From contig JAILRZ010000055.1 in the NCBI GenBank assembly GCA_024697845.1, positions 1 to 41,320 on the forward strand: DNA of 41,320 nt, written 5' to 3'. How positions within the stretch are numbered: the stretch's first letter is position 1; every line of letters starts with the position of its first letter. Source of the DNA: Eubacterium sp. (GTDB lineage Bacteria; Bacillota; Clostridia; Lachnospirales; Lachnospiraceae). A program made the position numbers and the translations under genes. Below, piece after piece: positions 35,461 to 41,320 of the stretch. The notes below the pieces were generated by a model. The model was not told the origin of the DNA and did no database searches. It saw nothing but the letters and a program-made list of their open reading frames with translations.

Positions 35461-36459
35461 ATGAGTAAGGTAAATAAATCAATCACAGAACTTGTGGGAA
35501 AAACACCCCTTTTAGAATTAGTAAATTATGAAAAGAAACATAACTTAGAAGCAAAGATTTTGGTAAAACTAGAATACTTTAATCCAAACCAGAGTGTTAA
35601 GGACCGTATTGCATTGTCTATGATTGAAGATGCAGAAAAGAAGGGTCTGTTAAAGCCGGGATATACAGTTGTTGAAACAACCAGTGGAAATACAGGAATC
35701 GGCTTAGCAGCCATTGCAGCAGCAAAAGGATACAAGTTCCGAGTATATGTACAGGACAATGTAAGTAAAGAACGATTCCAGGTAATTAAAGCATTCGGTG
35801 GAGAAACAATTAAACTGTCAGAAGAACCGGCAGTTGCACGTGTATTGGCAGAAACAAACGGTGATTTTGTTGCAGCGATTGCAGCACTTCGTGAAGAAGT
35901 ATTGTCCAAAGAAACAGGAATTTTCTTTGTAGATCAGACATCGAACCCAGCCAATCCGGCTGTTCATGAATTAACAACAGGTCCGGAAATCTGGGAAGAT
36001 ACCGAAGGAAATGTAGATATTTTTGTAGCAAATGTTGGTACAGGTGGAACAGTATCCGGTACCGGTAAATATTTGAAGAGCAAAAACCCTGATGTCAAGG
36101 TTGTAGCAATTCAGCCGGGAGCAAACTCATTGCCAAGTGATACAAATCCGGAACCGGAAGAAATTACCGGAGTACATCCATTTGAAGGCGTTCCGGCAGA
36201 AAGAGTTCCTTCCACAATGAACTTAAATATTTATGATGAAAAGCTCGAAGTCGAAACCATTGAAGCCTATCGAGCTGCCAGAGAAGTTGCTAAAACAGAT
36301 GGTATTTTAATTGGTACATCATCCGGTGGTGCAATTCACGCGGCAACTGTATTGGCAAAACGTCCGGAAAACAAAGGAAAGACAATTGTTGCAGTTCTTC
36401 CGGATACAGGTCTCAGATACCTGACTACAAATTTATTTAATGAAGAATATCAAGGATAG
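35461..36459 (+). CDS. Divergent cysteine-synthase-family PLP enzyme (copy 4)
   Basis: This 332-residue fold-type II enzyme carries NPNQSVKDR (PLP lysine K47, with PAG changed to PNQ), TSGNTG, NVGTGGTVSG, GTSSGGA and PDTGLRYLT. Like the gene at 25028 it has a changed substrate loop (NVSKERF in place of TMSxERR) and an extended segment before the NPANP strand (AVARVLAETNGDFVAAIAALREEV). It sits between the nifH-like gene and the second D subunit, all within 15 nt of each other, so it may act directly on the product of that reductase. A sulfide- or thiol-adding role is inferred; the acceptor is unknown. Confidence 0.88.
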   Translation: MSKVNKSITELVGKTPLLELVNYEKKHNLEAKILVKLEYFNPNQSVKDRIALSMIEDAEKKGLLKPGYTVVETTSGNTGIGLAAIAAAKGYKFRVYVQDNVSKERFQVIKAFGGETIKLSEEPAVARVLAETNGDFVAAIAALREEVLSKETGIFFVDQTSNPANPAVHELTTGPEIWEDTEGNVDIFVANVGTGGTVSGTGKYLKSKNPDVKVVAIQPGANSLPSDTNPEPEEITGVHPFEGVPAERVPSTMNLNIYDEKLEVETIEAYRAAREVAKTDGILIGTSSGGAIHAATVLAKRPENKGKTIVAVLPDTGLRYLTTNLFNEEYQG

Positions 36460-36461
36460 AG

Positions 36462-37937
36462 GTGGAGGAAATGGCTATAAATTTAAGCAACTCAAATTTG
36501 GCTACAAGAGAAAACCGTATTGGTTCCATAACCGGATATGTAGGTTCTCTGAAAGATTTGGCAGAGCAGAGTGAGTGTGGAACTCTGAAGGGATGTTCCA
36601 GATGTTTCTCACAGTCCAGTTCCTGTCTTTCTAGTTGTGCGTTAGGTCAGCTGGCAGGAATCCGTGATGTGGCAGTGATTCATCATGGACCGGCTGGATG
36701 TTCTGTGGCAGCATCCAGTGCTTATTACATGTCCAGAGTAATGTCGAAAAAGAGAGGGGTTACTAGCGATACTGTTTATGTTGGAACAGATATGAATGAA
36801 AATGATACAATTTTCGGCTCTACAGAAACCCTTCGGAATGTCATTCTTCAGGTCAATGAACGATATTCTCCAAAGGCAATCTTCGTATCAAGCTCCTGTG
36901 CGACAGGAATTATCGGGGAAGATATCGACAGCATTGTGGATGAAGTAAGGGAGGAAGTAGATGTTCCGATTGTGGCGGTTCATTGTGAAGGATTTAAGTC
37001 TAGAATCTGGGCGACAGGATTTGATATTTCAGATCATGCTGTATTGCAGGAAATTGTTCAGCCACCAAGAGAAGGGGTTAAGACCAACAAGATTAACTTT
37101 AAGAACTTCTTTGAAAGTGCCAGACCGGAAATTATCGAAATGTTTAAGAACTTTGATTTGGAACCGGTATTCTTATACTGTAACTCTACAATCGAAGAAT
37201 TGTCTCATCTTTCAGAAAGTCTTGCAACCACATGTATCTGTGGAACGTTAGGAAACTACCTTGGAAATGCATTGGAAGAGAAATACGGTGTTCCTTACGT
37301 AAGAAGTATCAATCAGTGTGGAATCAAGGGCTTTGAGGCATGGTTACGTGAAATTGGTAAGGTGACTGGAAGAAGCGAAAGTATTGAAAAATACATCGAA
37401 GAACAAAGAGCAATTTATATTCCACAGATTGAAGAAGTAAAGAAGGAACTTCAGGGCTTGACGGCAGTTCTCGGTATGGGACCGGGCTACACCTTTGAAG
37501 TATCCCGAGTATTGGATGAATTGGGAATTAAAGTAGACTGGGCTTTGGCATGGCACTATGACAAGAAGTATGAGAATGGTGATGTGCCACCATCCATGAA
37601 ATATTTATTGGACAATGATATTGATTTCGAAACCAGCGTGGCAGATCAGCAGAATTATGAAGTGATGAATATTCTAAATAAGTATCAGCCGGATTTATAT
37701 TTATCACGTCATCCGGGTTCTACCGTTTGGGCAATCAAGAACGGAACTCCTGCAGTCTATGTTGCTGATGAGTATATGATTTTTGGATATAAACATACAT
37801 TAGAATTCGCTAAGACAATTGTTGATGCGATTAAAAACAGAAGTTTTGAAGAAAATCTTGCAAAGAGAACAAAACTTCCGTATACGGATTGGTGGTATGA
37901 TCAGGACGTAGATACATTCTTAGAGGAGGCAAAATAA
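36462..37937 (+). CDS. Nitrogenase-like alpha subunit (NifD/NifE/MarD-like), copy 2
   Basis: This 491-residue protein is paralogous to copy 1. P-cluster-type cysteines are C55 or C59 (SSSCLSSCALG), C80 (HHGPAGC) and C146 (SSCATGIIGED). Two further cysteines, C45 and C48, lie in GCSRC near the N-terminus. A cofactor cysteine equivalent is C260 (TCICGTLGNYLGNALEEKYG), but at the His442 position I read alanine (YVADEYM), so the histidine ligand is missing. NifE scaffolds share that loss. Position H195 is Phe and Q191 is Trp. It may be a scaffold, a reductase with a different cofactor geometry, or one using another cluster. The stop overlaps the beta start. Confidence 0.87.
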   Translation: MEEMAINLSNSNLATRENRIGSITGYVGSLKDLAEQSECGTLKGCSRCFSQSSSCLSSCALGQLAGIRDVAVIHHGPAGCSVAASSAYYMSRVMSKKRGVTSDTVYVGTDMNENDTIFGSTETLRNVILQVNERYSPKAIFVSSSCATGIIGEDIDSIVDEVREEVDVPIVAVHCEGFKSRIWATGFDISDHAVLQEIVQPPREGVKTNKINFKNFFESARPEIIEMFKNFDLEPVFLYCNSTIEELSHLSESLATTCICGTLGNYLGNALEEKYGVPYVRSINQCGIKGFEAWLREIGKVTGRSESIEKYIEEQRAIYIPQIEEVKKELQGLTAVLGMGPGYTFEVSRVLDELGIKVDWALAWHYDKKYENGDVPPSMKYLLDNDIDFETSVADQQNYEVMNILNKYQPDLYLSRHPGSTVWAIKNGTPAVYVADEYMIFGYKHTLEFAKTIVDAIKNRSFEENLAKRTKLPYTDWWYDQDVDTFLEEAK

Positions 37938-39235
37938 TGGCAAAGTTATTAGATAAACAGAGATATAAGTGTGCTCTGGGAGCGATGCAGACTGTGCAGG
38001 CAATTGACCGTGCCCTGCCGATTCTTCACTCCGGTCCTGGATGTGCACAGAAACTTTCAGATACCACAGGAAGCTCAGGATATTTTTCTCCAAACATTTT
38101 TCCATGTACCAGTATTAACGAGAAAGATGTAGTTTTCGGTGGAGTGAAAAAATTAAATTCTACAATTGAAAATTCCTTAAAAGTAATTGATGCGGATTTA
38201 TATGTAGTACTTACCGGATGTATTCCTGAAATTGTAGGGGATGACTCCGGGGAAGTTGTCTCAAGGTTTGAGGATGCGGATAAGCCGGTACTTTATGCTC
38301 CAACAGCAGGATTTAAGGGAAATAACTACAAAGGTCATGAACAGGTTGTGGATGCAATCATTGATCAGTATCTTCAGAAATCTGACAAAACAGAAAAAGG
38401 ATTGGTAAACATCTGGGCAGATGTACCTTATCAGGATTTATTCTGGTTGGGTAACATCAGAGAATTAGAAAATCTGATTCGTGAAATTGGCCTTACACCA
38501 AACACAATTTTTGGATTCAAGCGAGGCATTGACAATATCAATAAAATACCGGAAGCAGAATTCAATCTTCTTGTATCTCCATGGGTAGGTCTTGGAAATA
38601 TGAAAAAGATGGAAAGAAAATTTGGAATTCCATATCTTCATTATCCAACCCTTCCAATCGGAGCAACAGAAACAAGCAAGTTTTTAAGAGAAGTCGGTAA
38701 ATTTGCCGGTGTTGATGAAGAAAAGGTTGAAGCAGTTATAAAAGAACATGAAGATTACTATTACTATTTAATTGAAAGATATGCAGATCTGTTCTTGGAA
38801 AACCGTGTCATCAACAAGCAGTTCACAGTTGTGGCAGATGCTCAGTATACACTTGGTGTAACAAAGTTCCTTGTAAACGATTTAGGACTAATCCCTGCAA
38901 AACAGTTTGTTGTGGATGATACGCCGAAAAAATACAGAGAACAGATTTCAGAGGAATTTAAGAAACTAAATTATGGAATTCAGGCAGATGTTTCTTTTGA
39001 AACAGACGGCTTTAAAATTCATGAAGAAATCAAAGAACACGACTATCATGGATATCCATTAGTACTTGGTGGTTATTATGAAAAGGAAGTAACGGAAGAA
39101 TTAAAAGGAAACTTCTTAAATATTTCATGGCCGGTACAGGATAAGGTAGTATTTGACAGTTTCTATGTTGGATACGCAGGTGGAATTCGCCTGATTGAAG
39201 ATATCTACACGGTAGCAGTACAGAGATTTAACTAA
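37937..39235 (+). CDS. Nitrogenase-like beta subunit (NifK/MarK-like), copy 2
   Basis: This 432-residue protein is paralogous to copy 1 (shared LHSGPGC, EKDVVFGG, VVLTGC and VGYAGG near the end). Beta-side P-cluster cysteines are C12, C36 and C95. Keeping all three argues against a plain NifN, which retains fewer. It overlaps the alpha gene by one base (TAATG), which favours equal subunit synthesis. It ends the nifB-nifX-nifH-cysK-D-K run. Confidence 0.88.
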   Translation: MAKLLDKQRYKCALGAMQTVQAIDRALPILHSGPGCAQKLSDTTGSSGYFSPNIFPCTSINEKDVVFGGVKKLNSTIENSLKVIDADLYVVLTGCIPEIVGDDSGEVVSRFEDADKPVLYAPTAGFKGNNYKGHEQVVDAIIDQYLQKSDKTEKGLVNIWADVPYQDLFWLGNIRELENLIREIGLTPNTIFGFKRGIDNINKIPEAEFNLLVSPWVGLGNMKKMERKFGIPYLHYPTLPIGATETSKFLREVGKFAGVDEEKVEAVIKEHEDYYYYLIERYADLFLENRVINKQFTVVADAQYTLGVTKFLVNDLGLIPAKQFVVDDTPKKYREQISEEFKKLNYGIQADVSFETDGFKIHEEIKEHDYHGYPLVLGGYYEKEVTEELKGNFLNISWPVQDKVVFDSFYVGYAGGIRLIEDIYTVAVQRFN

Positions 39236-39262
39236 AAAATAATAATCCTTGTGTAAATATAA

Positions 39263-39291
39263 GCCTGTGCTCCGACAATTGGAGCATGGGC
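39263..39291 (+). other. Hairpin between the second DK pair and the NifX-like gene
   Basis: GCCTGTGCTCC / GGAGCATGGGC form 11 pairs with two G-T, and the loop is GACAATT. Only a broken T-rich tail (GATTTATTATTAT) follows. It could be a partial terminator or a barrier to 3' decay, lowering expression of the last gene. Confidence 0.6.
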
Positions 39292-39328
39292 GATTTATTA
39301 TTATGCGGGGAATGGAAAGGAGTATGGC

Positions 39329-39760
39329 ATGGCATATAAAATAGCAGTTGGTTCCTCAGATGAAAAAAACGTAGATTTAAAATTTGGAGAGGTCCGTGAG
39401 TTTATTATTTATGAGGTAGAAAACGGAGAGATACATTTATTGGAAAAAAGAAAAGTAAGGGAAAATGAGGCAAACATAGAATGTAATACGTCCGGGGCAG
39501 GATGTGACAGTAGTGGATGCTCCGGAAACGGAAATGGATGCGGTGGTCCGACAAATGTGATAGGAAAGGTTGAAGCCTTGGCTGACTGCAGGTGTGTTGT
39601 TTGTAAAAAGGTAGGATTTCAGGCACAAAAACAGTTTGAAAAGAAAGCAATTTCCGTATTTGATGTGGACTGTGAAGTGAAGGAAGCATTGGAAAAAATT
39701 ACTTTCTATTATAATAAGCTTGATAAGCATGAAGCGTTTTCAAGAAGAAATCATTTGTAA
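39329..39760 (+). CDS. NifX-like protein with a Cys/Gly-rich insert, copy 2
   Basis: This 143-residue protein has the NifX-type fold: YKIAVGSSDEKNVDLKFGEVREFIIYEV and ALADCRCVVCKKVGFQAQKQFEKK. It also carries an insert CNTSGAGCDSSGCSGNGNGCGG (about 52-73) not present in copy 1. The insert holds four cysteines, and DCRCVVC adds three more, so it may bind an Fe-S cluster or metal itself. It is probably a carrier or chaperone specific to the second DK pair. The ATG 39329 follows GGAAAGGAG; a nearer ATG at 39324 is out of frame. Confidence 0.82.
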   Translation: MAYKIAVGSSDEKNVDLKFGEVREFIIYEVENGEIHLLEKRKVRENEANIECNTSGAGCDSSGCSGNGNGCGGPTNVIGKVEALADCRCVVCKKVGFQAQKQFEKKAISVFDVDCEVKEALEKITFYYNKLDKHEAFSRRNHL

Positions 39761-39889
39761 ATATTTAATTAAGGTTCCTATTATGGTAAACTGAGGACAA
39801 ATGATGACCTATGGGGAGGTTGTTCAACGATTACTGAATTGATTATGAGCAGTCAGAATGTCCGCGATAATCATAGAAAAGAGGGAAAA

Positions 39890-40786
39890 ATGACATTACA
39901 GCAGTTGAAATATATCGTAACTGTAGCGGAAACAGGGAATATTACAGAGGCGGCAAAACGCCTTTTTATTTCACAACCCAGCCTTACCAATGCTATTCGG
40001 GAACTGGAAAAGGAAATGCAGATCACTATTTTTAACAGAACGAACAAAGGGGTAATGATTTCTGATGATGGAAATCTGTTCCTGTCCTATGCCAGACAGG
40101 TACTGGAACAGGCGGATTTATTAGAAGAAAAGTTTCTCAATAAGAAAGAAACAAAACCGAGATTTTCCGTTTCCTGTCAGCATTATTCCTTTGCAGTAAA
40201 TGCCTTTGTGGATTTGATTCGAACCTTTGATGCAAATAAGTATGATTTTACGTTGCGGGAAACCCAGACCTTTGAAATCATTGAAGATGTGAGTCGAATG
40301 AAAAGTGAAATTGGGATTTTATACACTTCTTCAAAGAATGAGCAGGTGTTAATGAAATTGATGAAGCAGCATGAATTGGTCTTTGAGGAATTATTTGTGG
40401 CAAAGCCCCATGTATTTATCAATTCCAACCATCCATTGGCAAAGAAAAAATCTTTAACCTTGGAAGATTTGGAAGATTATCCATACCTTTCCTTTGAACA
40501 GGGGGAGTATAATTCCTTCTATTTTTCAGAGGAAATCTTAAGTACCTTGGACCGAAAGAAAAATATTAAAGTTCGCGATAGAGCGACATTGTTCAACTTG
40601 CTGATTGGATTAGACGGCTATACGGTGAGTTCCGGTGTGATTAGTAAAGAATTGAATGGGGAAAATATTATTGCCAAGCCACTGATGGTGGAGGAATATA
40701 TGAAGATTGGCACGATTACACAGAAGAATTCGACTTTAAGCAGATACGGAAAAGTGTATATGGAAGCGTTAAAAAAACATATCTGA
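39890..40786 (+). CDS. LysR-family transcriptional regulator 2 of the nitrogenase-like locus
   Basis: I start it at ATG 39890 behind AGAGGG; the track start 39839 adds 17 residues of leader. About 298 residues follow, with the winged helix LQQLKYIVTVAETGNITEAAKRLFISQPSLTNAIRELEKEM. The effector domain shows SVSCQHYSFAVNAFVDLIR and MKSEIGILYTSS, closely matching the regulator at 20674. The two bracket the island. The leader has an inverted repeat TGATTAT / ATAATCA (39840-39873) that could be its own operator. Their effectors may differ (two sulfur compounds) or they may form heteromers. Confidence 0.91.
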   Translation: MTLQQLKYIVTVAETGNITEAAKRLFISQPSLTNAIRELEKEMQITIFNRTNKGVMISDDGNLFLSYARQVLEQADLLEEKFLNKKETKPRFSVSCQHYSFAVNAFVDLIRTFDANKYDFTLRETQTFEIIEDVSRMKSEIGILYTSSKNEQVLMKLMKQHELVFEELFVAKPHVFINSNHPLAKKKSLTLEDLEDYPYLSFEQGEYNSFYFSEEILSTLDRKKNIKVRDRATLFNLLIGLDGYTVSSGVISKELNGENIIAKPLMVEEYMKIGTITQKNSTLSRYGKVYMEALKKHI

Positions 40787-40793
40787 AGATTGC

Positions 40794-40822
40794 TTGTAAA
40801 ACCCCCTTGTTTATTTTATAAT
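40794..40822 (+). promoter_or_regulatory. Sigma-A promoter for the last, truncated gene
   Basis: TTGTAA (40794-40799), a 17-bp spacer, and TATAAT (40817-40822), 20 nt before the start. The gene is thus independent of the LysR gene. Confidence 0.83.
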
Positions 40823-40842
40823 AGCGGAATAGGGGGGATGAA

Positions 40843-41320
40843 ATGAATATATTATTAGATGAAACGAAATTAGAGAATCTATTGCTAAAGAGAAAAGAAC
40901 ATATCGGAAATAATAGTATTTTATGGACTGAAATACTTGCTGTAATTTCATATACTGTTTCACTTTTTTGTTCTGATTTTCATGATACCTTTGGGTTGCA
41001 GGCTTCGACCTTGCAGACAATTGCGAACGGGATAGCAATAGTTTTTTTATTTGTGCTAGCGGTTCAGATAATAAAGCAAATTAGAAACAAATATAACTTT
41101 GAAATTCTATATGAGGACATTATGAATATGAATCAGATTAAACATTATTTTTCTTTAGTGGCTATAAAAGATGATTATGAGCAATACCCAAATCGCTTTT
41201 TGGTTTATTATGACCAATCGTGGAAGTGTTGGTTTTTTCCAAATTTTAGAACGAAAGAAGAGGATAACGAAAAATTTATTGTTAGTAAATTGTCGAATTA
41301 TCTTCATATCAAGGAAGACG
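40843..41320 (+). CDS. Two-TM membrane protein, truncated by the window edge; possible NUDIX-like C-terminal domain
   Basis: The frame opens at ATG 40843 behind GGGGGG and runs off the edge after 159 codons. It was missed by the track. A charged N-terminus is followed by two membrane helices (about 27-45, ILWTEILAVISYTVSLFC; about 64-80, IANGIAIVFLFVLAVQII). A soluble region then contains RFLVYYDQSWKCWFFPNFRTKEEDNEKFIVSKL. That piece looks like the start of a NUDIX fold, and two TM helices plus NUDIX is the plan of one CBASS antiphage effector class. This is a guess from a fragment. It could equally be an unrelated small membrane protein. Confidence 0.6.
   Translation, partial: MNILLDETKLENLLLKRKEHIGNNSILWTEILAVISYTVSLFCSDFHDTFGLQASTLQTIANGIAIVFLFVLAVQIIKQIRNKYNFEILYEDIMNMNQIKHYFSLVAIKDDYEQYPNRFLVYYDQSWKCWFFPNFRTKEEDNEKFIVSKLSNYLHIKED

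Noticed and set aside
40811-41038. Minus-strand 75-aa ORF at 40811-41038
   Set aside because: It is antisense to a + strand gene that has a near-consensus promoter, ribosome site and a longer open frame to the window edge.

Overview
The window reads as a stretch of chromosome from an anaerobic, low-GC Clostridia, most likely Lachnospiraceae-like. Pointers are the codon and base use, a clostripain-type peptidase, a FeoB-associated Cys-rich peptide, DUF3793 and DUF4418 genes, and AGGAGG ribosome sites. Every gene I can support lies on the + strand. There is no insertion sequence, phage gene or CRISPR array.

Positions 1-20,500 are mostly housekeeping: proA; a clostripain-family protease; a 55-residue Cys-rich membrane peptide missing from the ORF track; an eight-unit 63-bp hairpin repeat array (3978-4450); a GtrA-like protein; an SPFH / zinc-ribbon / TPM group; a small alarmone synthetase; a two-component system whose response regulator is cut by an in-frame TAG; maf-ybaK; a zinc-ribbon membrane protein; trmO; a family 2 glycosyltransferase; enolase; a DUF3793-flavodoxin pair; a cysteine synthase; and tcdA.

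Positions 20,674-40,786 hold the notable locus, a nitrogenase-like sulfur island bounded by two paralogous LysR regulators. It has two complete NifD/NifK-like pairs (21591-24377 and 36462-39235), one NifH-like reductase, one NifB-like radical SAM enzyme lacking a fused NifX domain, and two stand-alone NifX-like proteins. Interleaved are three cysteine-synthase-family genes (a fourth lies just upstream at 18.6 kb), a D-cysteine desulfhydrase-like enzyme, a NitT/TauT-type ABC importer with a lipoprotein receptor, and a DUF4418/FtsX/LolD-type export cassette. An atypical tRNA-Cys(GCA)-like structure sits between a cysteine synthase and nifB.

My working model, which is inference, is as follows. 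The importer brings in an organosulfur compound. A nitrogenase-like complex fed by the NifH-like protein and carrying a NifB-derived iron-sulfur cofactor reductively cleaves a C-S bond. The cysteine-synthase paralogs then capture the released sulfide or thiol. The nearest characterised relatives by logic are the methylthio-alkane reductases (MarBHDK). Having two DK pairs, several divergent CysK paralogs and a tRNA-Cys-like element in one locus is not something I recognise as described. The first D subunit keeps equivalents of both FeMo-cofactor ligands (Cys and His). The second keeps only the Cys, so the two complexes may have different jobs, for example reductase versus scaffold.

The window ends in a truncated gene for a two-TM protein with its own strong promoter, whose C-terminal part could be a NUDIX-like effector domain.
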